The translations under genes and the position numbers were made by a program. Positions 25,907 to 34,132 of a stretch of 64,000 bases of DNA are shown in pieces. The stretch spans positions 186,001 through 250,000 of the forward strand of contig NZ_WQRF01000003.1 of assembly GCF_009758415.1 (NCBI RefSeq), in the 5' to 3' direction. Origin of the DNA: Devosia marina. Its GTDB lineage: Bacteria; Pseudomonadota; Alphaproteobacteria; Rhizobiales; Devosiaceae. The notes beneath the pieces are model-generated. The model searched no databases, was not told the origin of the DNA, and was given only the letters and a program-made list of their open reading frames with translations. Position 1 is the first letter of the stretch. The number at the start of each line of letters is the position of its first letter.

Positions 25907-27574
25907 TCACCGAATCCTGTTCGACGTGCGCGCGAGCAGGATCACCGGCAGAATACCGATAGCCACGATGATAAGAGCGGCCAGCGCGGCATCTTCATAG
26001 GTGCCGCGCGCCGCTTCGCCATAGAGCAGTGTGGCCAGGCTTTCAAAATTCAACGGCCGCAGCAGCAGGGTGGCGGGCAGCTCCTTCATGCAATCAACGA
26101 AGACCAGCAGCCCTGCCGCCGTCAGCGCTGACCGCGACAAAGGCAGGTGAACGCGCAGCAGCGTGCCGCTGGATGACTGTCCCAGTGTGCGGGCGGCGTG
26201 GTCATAGGCGGGCGGAATGCGGCTCAACCCGGCCTCGATACCCCCAGCGGAAATCGCCATGAAACGCGCCGCATAAGCATAGACCAGCGCCGATCCTGAC
26301 CCGAGCAGCAATAGCCCGCCCGGCAGACCGGTCCAGGCCGTCCACCATCCCCCCAGCGTCCGGTCGAGTGCCGCCACCGGCACCAGAATGCCGATTGCCA
26401 GCACGGTCCCGGGCACGGCATAGCCCAGCGCGGCAATACGCATCGCCGCGCTGGTCCAGGCAGAGGCATGCAGGCGGGCCGCATAGGCCAGCGCAAAGCC
26501 AATGGCGAGAATGGCCAATGTCGCAATCGCCGAGACACTGACCGTATTGAACGTCGCGCGCAGCAATGAGTCGGAGAGCCCTGCAAATTCCAGCCGCCGC
26601 ACGGCAGCAACCACCAGGTAGATGGCCGGACCCACAAACCCGATCAGGATCGGTGCCACACCAAGACCGAAGGCAATCGCGGCGGCCGGCCCCTTGAGCG
26701 CAAAGCGCTGCATCTGCCGCGCATTCTGCGCCGTGGACGCGAACCGCCGATTGCGCCGCGCCCAGCGCTCCAGCATCAACACGGCCACAACCAGCACCAG
26801 CATGCCAATGGCAATCTGCGCGGCCCCGGCCAGATCCGTCCGCACGATCCAGGTTGTGTATACAGTGGCTGTCAAGGTGCGCACGCCAAGGAACTGCGCT
26901 GCGCCGACGTCGTTGAGCACTTCCATCAGAACCAACGAAACGCCGACCACAATGGCCGGGCGCGCCAATGGCAGAGCCACCCGCCAGAATATGGCTGAGC
27001 GCGGCACCCCGAGCGTCCGCGCAACTTCGGTCACGTTGGCCGCCTGGGTCAGGAACATGGCCCGCGCGGTCAGATAGACGTAAGGGTAAAGGACAAAGCC
27101 GAACACCAGGATGGCGCCCCACATCGCCCGCAGATCGGGCAGGCGGAACTGGCGTGGGCTGGAATAGCCAAGCATCCAGCGCAGCACGCCCTGAACCGGC
27201 CCCAACGGGTTCAGGATATCGAGATAGGCATAGGCCATAATGTAGGTCGGCACCGCCAAAGGCAGCAGCAGTGCCCATTCGAGGACGCCGCGCCCGCGGA
27301 AATCATAGGCGCTGACAATCCACGCCGCGCCGGTGCCCACCATGGTCGCTATCAGTCCAGAACCAGCCAGCAGCACCAGCGTGTTCCAGGTCGATTGCGG
27401 CAGGACGAACTGAAAGATATGGCCCCACAACCCTCCAGTATCGGCCACCGCCGTGGCCGCAATCGCCACGATAGGGACGAGCGCAAGAGCCGCCGCGACA
27501 AATGCCACGGCGGCCCAGGGGCTGATTGCAATGTCAGGACGGCCTCGTCGGCGTCCTTGGTTCATGTCGGCCAT
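25907..27574 (-). CDS. fbpB: Ferric iron ABC importer permease (FbpB-like)
   Basis: A 555-residue permease with two repeats of about six helices each, the duplicated architecture of FbpB/AfuB. EAA-like loops are EVARTLGVPRSAIFWRVALP in the first half and DHAARTLGQSSSGTLLRVHL in the second. It forms the whole channel alone, fed by the binding protein encoded upstream. A hairpin in the 39-base gap separates it from fbpA. Confidence 0.9.
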   Translation of the reverse strand: MADMNQGRRRGRPDIAISPWAAVAFVAAALALVPIVAIAATAVADTGGLWGHIFQFVLPQSTWNTLVLLAGSGLIATMVGTGAAWIVSAYDFRGRGVLEWALLLPLAVPTYIMAYAYLDILNPLGPVQGVLRWMLGYSSPRQFRLPDLRAMWGAILVFGFVLYPYVYLTARAMFLTQAANVTEVARTLGVPRSAIFWRVALPLARPAIVVGVSLVLMEVLNDVGAAQFLGVRTLTATVYTTWIVRTDLAGAAQIAIGMLVLVVAVLMLERWARRNRRFASTAQNARQMQRFALKGPAAAIAFGLGVAPILIGFVGPAIYLVVAAVRRLEFAGLSDSLLRATFNTVSVSAIATLAILAIGFALAYAARLHASAWTSAAMRIAALGYAVPGTVLAIGILVPVAALDRTLGGWWTAWTGLPGGLLLLGSGSALVYAYAARFMAISAGGIEAGLSRIPPAYDHAARTLGQSSSGTLLRVHLPLSRSALTAAGLLVFVDCMKELPATLLLRPLNFESLATLLYGEAARGTYEDAALAALIIVAIGILPVILLARTSNRIR

Positions 27575-27582
27575 AAGACAGA

Positions 27583-27604
27583 GCGGCGTCCGTTCGGACG
27601 CCGC
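27583..27604 (-). repeat. Strong hairpin between fbpA and fbpB
   Basis: GCGGCGTCCG and CGGACGCCGC form a 10-bp stem around TT, ten bases after the fbpA stop. No U-tract follows on the minus strand, so it is probably an mRNA-stabilising or REP-like element rather than a terminator. Confidence 0.7.
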
Positions 27605-27613
27605 GCCACTGAT

Positions 27614-28642
27614 TTAGTTGCTGAAGGTGTCGAAATTGACTTCATCGACCAGCTCGCTGGCCCGTGCGCGGTACGGCAGCACCTCGGTCAGCGAGAGGCT
27701 ATCAGGTTCCAGTGTGCCAAATTCCGCGATGATCGGATGAACCTCGGCCGTGGTGGATACCGGGTATTCGAAATTGGCTTCGGCATAAAGCTTCTGTGCC
27801 GCGTCGGATACCAGATATTCGAGCAGTTGGACCGCTTCTTCGCGATTGGGAGCATGAGCCGCTACGGCCGCGCCACTGATATTGACCAGCGTGCCGCCAC
27901 CTTCGAAGGTGGGCAGGATGACCTTGACCGCATCGGACCAGCCCTTTTGCTCGTCACCGCTCGAACCGCTGGCCATCAGTCCGTAATAATAGGAATTGGC
28001 TACGGAGATGTCGCAGACACCGGCCGCAATGTCGCGCGCGCCATCACGGTCCCCACCAGCGGCGGGACGCGCCTGATTGGCCTTGATGCCTTCGAGCCAG
28101 CTCCGCGTGGCGTTCTCGCCATACTTGGCCATATAGGCCGCGAACATTGCGGTATTGTAGGGGTGCTGCCCCGAGCGGATACACAGCTTGCCACGGAATT
28201 CTTCGTCGTCGAGCTGCTCGTAGGTGATGCTGTCGAGGTCGAGTTCCTTGGCCGCATAGACCACTCGGGCGCGCCCTGAGAGCGCAAACCAGTTGCCCTC
28301 GGCGTCCCGCAGCGAGACCGGAATGGCAGCCTCCAGCACGTCCGAATCCACCGGTTGCGTCACGCCGGCCTCGACCAGATCGATCAGGGCACCGAAATCG
28401 ACAGCCATCAACAGGTCGGCAGGGGAGCTTTCGCCTTCCGACTGCACACGCTCGATCAGGCCGCTTTCGAGAAACACCGTGTTGACTGCAATACCGGTTT
28501 CCGCAGTAAAGGCGTCGAGAATCGGCTGGATCAGGCCCGGCTCACGTGTGGTGTAGATATTGACTTCCTGGGCCAGCGCAGGAACGGCCACACCCATCGC
28601 CAGCACGCTGGCAACACCAAAACTCTTGAAAAGCTTGCGCAT
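27614..28642 (-). CDS. fbpA: Periplasmic ferric-iron-binding protein (FbpA-like)
   Basis: A 342-residue protein with signal peptide MRKLFKSFGVASVLAMGVAV ending PALA|QEV. The mature start VNIYTTREPGLIQPILDAF and the segment VANSYYYGLMASG, which carries the twin tyrosines used by FbpA/FutA proteins to bind Fe(III), support an iron ligand. ATG 28642 follows GGGAG; a longer open frame has no site. A candidate Irr box lies 111 bases upstream. Confidence 0.9.
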   Translation of the reverse strand: MRKLFKSFGVASVLAMGVAVPALAQEVNIYTTREPGLIQPILDAFTAETGIAVNTVFLESGLIERVQSEGESSPADLLMAVDFGALIDLVEAGVTQPVDSDVLEAAIPVSLRDAEGNWFALSGRARVVYAAKELDLDSITYEQLDDEEFRGKLCIRSGQHPYNTAMFAAYMAKYGENATRSWLEGIKANQARPAAGGDRDGARDIAAGVCDISVANSYYYGLMASGSSGDEQKGWSDAVKVILPTFEGGGTLVNISGAAVAAHAPNREEAVQLLEYLVSDAAQKLYAEANFEYPVSTTAEVHPIIAEFGTLEPDSLSLTEVLPYRARASELVDEVNFDTFSN

Positions 28643-28752
28643 AATCGAACTCCCATTGCGACGTCGATGAGGTGCCCGGAACGGTCCGCCACACCTTCTT
28701 CGACGCCGCAAAAGCCATATTGGATAATAGAAGTCAAGTTATTCCAGGCCAC

Positions 28753-28769
28753 CTTAGAATGGGTCTAAA
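28753..28769 (-). promoter_or_regulatory. Candidate Irr (ICE) box upstream of fbpA
   Basis: The plus strand reads CTTAGAATGGGTCTAAA, matching the Irr consensus TTTAGAA-N3-TTCTAAA at 12 of 14 fixed positions. It lies in the 147-bp gap between fbpC and fbpA. Irr is the haem-responsive iron regulator of rhizobia and relatives. Confidence 0.6.
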
Positions 28770-28789
28770 CTATTGATTGTGCCCAATAA

Positions 28790-29839
28790 TCAGACCGCTT
28801 CGCTTTCCGATGGAAATATCAAGACCTCATGCGCATTTACGGCGATTTTCACCGCATCGCCCTGCCGAACGTCGTGCCGCGCCGTGCCCCGCATGACAAG
28901 CGGTTCACTCATACCCTCGACGGCCAGCAGAAGTTCCTCGATCTCGCCCAGAATCGACCTGTCGAGAACCTGTGCTGGCAGGCCAGTTTCGCTCAATGTG
29001 ATCGACTGCGGCCGCAGCAACACCTTTGGCACCCCCTTTAGGGCAGGCGCCGGAAAGCGCCCCAATGGTGTCTCCAGCACATTGGCTATCAATTGGGCAG
29101 GGATGACATTCATGCTGGAAAAGAACGCGGCCGCATAGGCGGTCCAGGGCGCGTCATAGATGCGTTCCCCGCTTCCCATTTCGACCAGGCGCCCCTTCTG
29201 CATCAGCGCCACCATGTCCCCAATGGCCAAGGCCTCTTCCGGATCATGGGTCACGACCACTGCCGTCATGCCCAATTCGCGCACGATGGAAAGGGTCTCG
29301 TGCCGCACCCGATCACGCAGCCCGCGGTCCAGATTGGAGAACGGCTCATCCATCAGCAGCAGGCGCGGCTGCGGCGCCAGAGCCCGCGCCAGAGCCACTC
29401 GTTGCTGCTCGCCTCCGGAGAGCATGTGCGGATAACGGTCCGCCAGGGCTTCGATACCGATGCTACCAAGGATAGAATCGATGCGCGCGCGGCGCTCTGC
29501 GCGCGGTAGCCGGCCGAGTCCGAAACCGATATTGTCGCGCACGCTCAAATGCGGAAACAGAGCATAATCCTGGAACATGAAGCCAACTCGGCGATGCTCC
29601 GGCTCGACAAACACGCCCGGCCCCGAGACCGGCGTGCCGTCGATCATAATGCTACCGGCATCAAGCGTTTCAATGCCGGCAATGGTCCTCAGAAGCGTAG
29701 ACTTTCCGCAACCCGAATGCCCGACCAGGCACAACACCTGTCCGGCCCCGATTTCGAGCGAAACATCCTCAAGCGCCGCGACGCGGCCGAAATGCCGCGT
29801 GACGCCGTTGAGGACTAGCATGGACTTTGCCTTGTTCAT
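28790..29839 (-). CDS. fbpC: Ferric iron ABC importer ATPase (FbpC-like)
   Basis: A 349-residue ATPase with Walker A GHSGCGKST, Q-loop MFQDYALFPHLSVRDN, signature [15 protein letters not shown], Walker B LLLMDEPFSNLD and a C-terminal TOBE-like region (about 240-349), as in FbpC/PotA. Two starts are possible: ATG 29839 and ATG 29821, the latter behind AAGG. First gene of the fbpC-A-B group; because 147 bases and an Irr-like site separate it from fbpA, it may have its own promoter. Confidence 0.9.
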   Translation of the reverse strand: MNKAKSMLVLNGVTRHFGRVAALEDVSLEIGAGQVLCLVGHSGCGKSTLLRTIAGIETLDAGSIMIDGTPVSGPGVFVEPEHRRVGFMFQDYALFPHLSVRDNIGFGLGRLPRAERRARIDSILGSIGIEALADRYPHMLSGGEQQRVALARALAPQPRLLLMDEPFSNLDRGLRDRVRHETLSIVRELGMTAVVVTHDPEEALAIGDMVALMQKGRLVEMGSGERIYDAPWTAYAAAFFSSMNVIPAQLIANVLETPLGRFPAPALKGVPKVLLRPQSITLSETGLPAQVLDRSILGEIEELLLAVEGMSEPLVMRGTARHDVRQGDAVKIAVNAHEVLIFPSESEAV

Positions 29840-29905
29840 GCCTGCTAGTGGCGTTCGGCCCGCTCGATTGTCAAGTGACGCAGACCAAGCTGACCAATCA
29901 AACGC

Positions 29906-31012
29906 CTAGAAAGCCGGGTTGTAGTTGAAGTAGAGGGGATTGGAGAGGGCAACCATGTTCTGGCTCAGTGCCATGGAGTTGGGCACCGCCGGATAGGGGG
30001 CCTGCGGCCCCTCGATCTCGACGCGATAATAATTGCGTTCGCCTGTACCGGGCGTATCGACGAAGCGAACACTGCGCGTCTCAGGGTCGGTAATCAGCGT
30101 CGCAAATTCGTCCCGATTGCGGACCACCCGCACGCGATAGCTCGCCTTATCGATGCCACCGCCGGCTAGGCGCACCTCGAAGGTCACCGGCGCGCCAGTC
30201 GGTTTGACATTGTCGCCCATCATCATGTCCATCACCCCGTCCCCATCGTGATCGGCGACCAGTTCGACACGCGGATTGAACGGATTGGCGCTGACAGAAG
30301 CGCGTCCCGCCGCCATGGCTTCCAGCACGGCCTGTTTGGTGCGCTCCCGCGCATGGACCCAGGTCGTCGGTGTACCGACATAGTTGGCTGTCGCCTCGAT
30401 GGAGTGGGGCGTGGTCAATTCGGGCGCATCGGGCACGCCGTGATGGGCGTCACTGCCGCCCCGTCCCCCCAGCATGCGCCCCGATTTGAGCATATCATCC
30501 CAGATGCGAACGCCGGGGACATTCTTGGGCCAAACGCTGCCGTTCCAGATCTCCACCGAATCCGCAAGGTCGAACGAAAAGCCGTAATGGTTCTTGGTGC
30601 TGGGGTGATTGGCCGAAAAATGCACGCCCAGTTCCCGCTTGACCGCCAGCAGGTTCCAGTCGCGATCATCACGATGGTCGAACACCCGCTGGTGGTCATA
30701 AGGACCAGTCGAGAGGATATTGATGTGACCGCGATTGGCCGTCAGCTCGGCCCCGTGGAACAGCAGCAGCGTATCCGAATGAAACTCGGGATCGGCCCAG
30801 GTATGGCTGGCCACCGCGCCCATGACATGAACGTCGTGGTCGGTGATGGCCAGATAGTCAAAACCCTGGTTCTCGGCAAAGCCGATGATCTTTCCGATCG
30901 GGTTATTGGATGAATCGGTGCTGTGCCGGGAATGCAGATGCCAGTCACCCTTGAGCCAGACCCCTTCTCGGGCCTCAAGCGGCGGCAGCGAAGCGGGGAT
31001 GGCCGGGATCAC
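29906..31012 (-). CDS. PHP-type metallohydrolase (CehA/McbA-like)
   Basis: A 368-residue protein with the PHP metal motifs WHLHSRHS (H25, H27), AITDHDVH, FHGAEL, FSANHPS and GGRGGSDAHHG, as in CehA/McbA metallohydrolases. The last 100 residues are a beta-rich domain. The family hydrolyses phosphate or carbamate esters with two or three metals. The GTG start overlaps the GH38 stop (GTGA), so it is the last gene of the glycan operon and probably acts on a modified sugar. The substrate is not known. Confidence 0.85.
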   Translation of the reverse strand: MIPAIPASLPPLEAREGVWLKGDWHLHSRHSTDSSNNPIGKIIGFAENQGFDYLAITDHDVHVMGAVASHTWADPEFHSDTLLLFHGAELTANRGHINILSTGPYDHQRVFDHRDDRDWNLLAVKRELGVHFSANHPSTKNHYGFSFDLADSVEIWNGSVWPKNVPGVRIWDDMLKSGRMLGGRGGSDAHHGVPDAPELTTPHSIEATANYVGTPTTWVHARERTKQAVLEAMAAGRASVSANPFNPRVELVADHDGDGVMDMMMGDNVKPTGAPVTFEVRLAGGGIDKASYRVRVVRNRDEFATLITDPETRSVRFVDTPGTGERNYYRVEIEGPQAPYPAVPNSMALSQNMVALSNPLYFNYNPAF

Positions 31013-34000
31013 GCGCCGGTCCCTGTCTGCAACTTGAGGGTCACAATCTGGAACGGTGCCAGTGCCAACTGCACTTTGCCATCTTCGATCGTCAGGGGCT
31101 GTGGATCGCGTTCGAGCAGATTGACGATCTCAGCCTGCCTTGTGCCGTCGGGCAGGCGCACGCTCACAGTGCTGCTGTGTCCGTGCGTTTCCCAGATGCG
31201 CGCAATCAGGCCCGTGCCGTCTTCGCTGCGCTTGAGCGCCTCGAGCGTCGCGCCCTGCCCGTCCAGTTCCATCAGTGGCCCGGTGGCGGCCTCACTTCCC
31301 TGCCCCGCCATCAGCCTCAGAGGCAGATTATAGGCCTCGGCGCGGCCGGGCACATCACTGGCCAGCAGGCCATGATGCACAATGGCCGCATAGCGGAAAT
31401 GATGTTCGCCCTGATCGGCCTCGGGCCAGGGATAGACCGGTGACTTCAGCAGCGTCAGCCGCACCGTGCTGCCACGCACGTCATAGCCATATTTGCAGTC
31501 ATTGACGAACGCGACGCCGAAATCGGGTTCGGAAACATCGACCCAGCGATGCATGACGGTTTCGAAGCGCGCCTGATCCCATGAGGTATTGGCGTGGCTG
31601 GGGCGACGGACATGACCGAACTGGATTTCCGCGGTGCTTTCCTGGGCCAGCACATCGAGCGGAAACGCCACTTTCACCAGCGTATCGTGTTCATGCCAGT
31701 CCACGAAACTGTCGAAGTCGAGCCGGTCGCAATCATCCTCAAGGGAAACGATCTGCACGATGCGCGAGCGCTCGTAGCGCCATTCGAAGCGGATCGCGGC
31801 GCGGTGCGGGCCGGTCTCAACCACCTCGGCGCTGACCAGAGCGTCGATTTCCCAGATCTGATCCTCGAAACTATCGTCAATGTCCCAGGCGTCATATTCG
31901 ACCGGCATGTCGCGATAGGCCTGCAGCCGGTTCGCCGCCTGCCCGGGCTTGATGGTCTCACGCCCACGCCGCTTGTCGAAGAGGGACACCAGATGTCCCT
32001 TGTCGTTGAAGCGTGCGGCGATCAAGGCGTTTTCCAGATGATACGCCGAGACCCCGAGCCCGCCAGTGCCCTCGGCCAGATCCGCTTCTGCGCATTGAAC
32101 TGTCACAACACTGGTTGCCGGCAGGTCCTTGACCAGCACAGCCTGTCGCGTCCGGCCATCGGCCCGATGAATGAGCTGGCTGACCAATGTCTGTCCGCCA
32201 ATCGTCAGGCTGGAGGGCCGCTCAGCGTCAAACTCGAGCAACCCATCGCGCGACCGACCCAGGGCATTGAGCAGGCCAAAGCCTCCCGCCCCTGCCAGCG
32301 CACCTGTCAGTTCACCGCGCAGCCGCTCGGCAATTTCAAAAAGCTGCGCATAATCGCGATCACTGTCATCGAACACACCGCCGATCGAGGTGCCGGGCAG
32401 AATGTCATGGAACTGGTTGAGCAGCACGATGCGCCACAGATCGTGCAACTGCTCCGCCGGGTAGGGCACGCCAAGCTGTTCCTGCGCCAGAACGGCCAGC
32501 ACTTCGAGCTCGCGCAACGCCTGTTCAGCCAGCCGGTTATTGCGCTTGTTCTTGGCCACCGAGGTCAGCGTGCCGCGGTGATATTCCAGATAAAGCTCCC
32601 CCACCCAGGTCGGGTAGTCCCCCGGACGCTCCGCCATGCGCTTCAGGAGCCGCTCGAAATAGGGCCGCATGTGCTCATGACGGATGGATGGGCAGCCGGG
32701 AATGCCCTTTTCCATGCGGCGGATGTTTTCCAGCATCTCGCGGGTCGGCCCGCCACCGCCATCGCCATGGCCATAGACCATGAAGAGTTCCTTGTTGAGC
32801 GCCTGCTGGGCGTGGCGCTTCCAGGTGCCCATCACGAATGTAGGCTTGATGTCGGCATTGTAGGTCGTGCCGAAACCCGTCGCGGTATAGGGCTGGGTGG
32901 TCATGAAATAGGCGGCCACCGTGCTGCCATCGATCCCCTGCCAGTGGAAAGTCTCGTTGGGCATGCGGTTGGTGTCGTTCCAGCTCATCTTGTGAGTGAC
33001 GAACATGTCGACATCGGCCAATTTCATCATCTGCGGCAGGGCCGCCGAATAGCCGAACGTATCGGGCAGCCAGAACACGCGCGGCGTCACCCCGAAGGTG
33101 TCTTCGTGATAGGCCACACCATGCAGGATGTGCCGGGCAAACGACTCGCCGCTGGTGATATTGGCGTCCGGTTCGAGCCAAAGCGCCCCTTCGATCTCGA
33201 ACTTGCCCGCCTCGACCTGCTCTTGCACCCGCTCGAAGATTTCGGGGTAGTCCTGAGCCAGATAGTCCAGCAGCACGCCCTGATTATACATGAAGCGATA
33301 ATCGGGATATTGCTCCATCAGCGCCAGGGCCGTCGACATTGAGCGCGCCATTTTCTGGCGGGTTTCGCGCACGCGCCAGAGCCATGCAACATCGATATGA
33401 GTGTGGCCGGTAACCGTGATAACTGGCTTGTCCTCGAAGTCCTTGGCCGCGTAGATTTCTTCAGCAATCGCCTCAGCCTGTTCGAGCGATGCGGCAAAGC
33501 GCGCCGCATCACCGGGCCGGAAATCGATCAGCGCCAGCGCCGCATCCACGCGGTTGAGAATATGGTGCCGCCGCGGGTCGTCCTCGGCCAGCAGGCGCGC
33601 CACATCGAGCGGCACGGATAGATCGTAGAACACCTTCTCGACCAGTGCGTCATGCGCCAGCAACGAGAACGACATGCCATATTGCCGGCGATCCTCGATG
33701 GTGCCCGCCTCGATCAGGATGTCGAACATCTCGCCGGCCTTGGCAGCAGTGCTCAGCAGCACTTCCTGGTGATTGCCATCGGCGCCCTGGGCGATCCGGC
33801 CATTGACCCGGACCAGGCATTGCGGGTCCGAACGGCCACGCGTATTGCCGAACTGCGCATTGACCTTGAGAAACACCCGCTGCCCGTCCGCCGCCTGCGG
33901 CATGGCAAAGCGCGTCGCGAACCAGAAATAGCTCTCCGGCTCCCCCCATACCAGCTCGGGACCGACCGCCTCCCAGCCCTGCGGGTCCTCGCCAACGATA

Positions 34001-34116
34001 TCGCTGCGCTGCTCAGGCAGGCCGCGCCGGAAGCGCAGCGGCAAATCCGTCGCGATCTCCGTAAAAATACGCGCGCGCAGGCGACACAGAAGGTGGTCCA
34101 GTTTCTTGATACGCAT
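31009..34116 (-). CDS. Glycoside hydrolase family 38 alpha-mannosidase
   Basis: A 1035-residue GH38 enzyme without a signal peptide, so cytoplasmic. HTHIDVAWLWRVRETRQK (residues 238-255) supplies zinc ligands H240 and D242. D352 in WLPDTFGYSAALPQ is the nucleophile. The C-terminal 500 residues are the beta-sandwich half typical of the family. GH38 removes alpha-linked mannose with retention. It lies 16 bases after the 817-residue unknown gene, in an operon with an oligosaccharide/peptide-type importer, which implies intracellular breakdown of imported mannosides. Confidence 0.95.
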   Translation of the reverse strand: MRIKKLDHLLCRLRARIFTEIATDLPLRFRRGLPEQRSDIVGEDPQGWEAVGPELVWGEPESYFWFATRFAMPQAADGQRVFLKVNAQFGNTRGRSDPQCLVRVNGRIAQGADGNHQEVLLSTAAKAGEMFDILIEAGTIEDRRQYGMSFSLLAHDALVEKVFYDLSVPLDVARLLAEDDPRRHHILNRVDAALALIDFRPGDAARFAASLEQAEAIAEEIYAAKDFEDKPVITVTGHTHIDVAWLWRVRETRQKMARSMSTALALMEQYPDYRFMYNQGVLLDYLAQDYPEIFERVQEQVEAGKFEIEGALWLEPDANITSGESFARHILHGVAYHEDTFGVTPRVFWLPDTFGYSAALPQMMKLADVDMFVTHKMSWNDTNRMPNETFHWQGIDGSTVAAYFMTTQPYTATGFGTTYNADIKPTFVMGTWKRHAQQALNKELFMVYGHGDGGGGPTREMLENIRRMEKGIPGCPSIRHEHMRPYFERLLKRMAERPGDYPTWVGELYLEYHRGTLTSVAKNKRNNRLAEQALRELEVLAVLAQEQLGVPYPAEQLHDLWRIVLLNQFHDILPGTSIGGVFDDSDRDYAQLFEIAERLRGELTGALAGAGGFGLLNALGRSRDGLLEFDAERPSSLTIGGQTLVSQLIHRADGRTRQAVLVKDLPATSVVTVQCAEADLAEGTGGLGVSAYHLENALIAARFNDKGHLVSLFDKRRGRETIKPGQAANRLQAYRDMPVEYDAWDIDDSFEDQIWEIDALVSAEVVETGPHRAAIRFEWRYERSRIVQIVSLEDDCDRLDFDSFVDWHEHDTLVKVAFPLDVLAQESTAEIQFGHVRRPSHANTSWDQARFETVMHRWVDVSEPDFGVAFVNDCKYGYDVRGSTVRLTLLKSPVYPWPEADQGEHHFRYAAIVHHGLLASDVPGRAEAYNLPLRLMAGQGSEAATGPLMELDGQGATLEALKRSEDGTGLIARIWETHGHSSTVSVRLPDGTRQAEIVNLLERDPQPLTIEDGKVQLALAPFQIVTLKLQTGTGA

Positions 34117-34132
34117 GTCGTTCGTCCTGCCC

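Noticed and set aside
31594..33342. Long plus-strand open frame of 582 codons
   Set aside because: It is antisense to the GH38 coding sequence, has no ribosome-binding site and no recognisable protein features; GC-rich third positions create such shadows.
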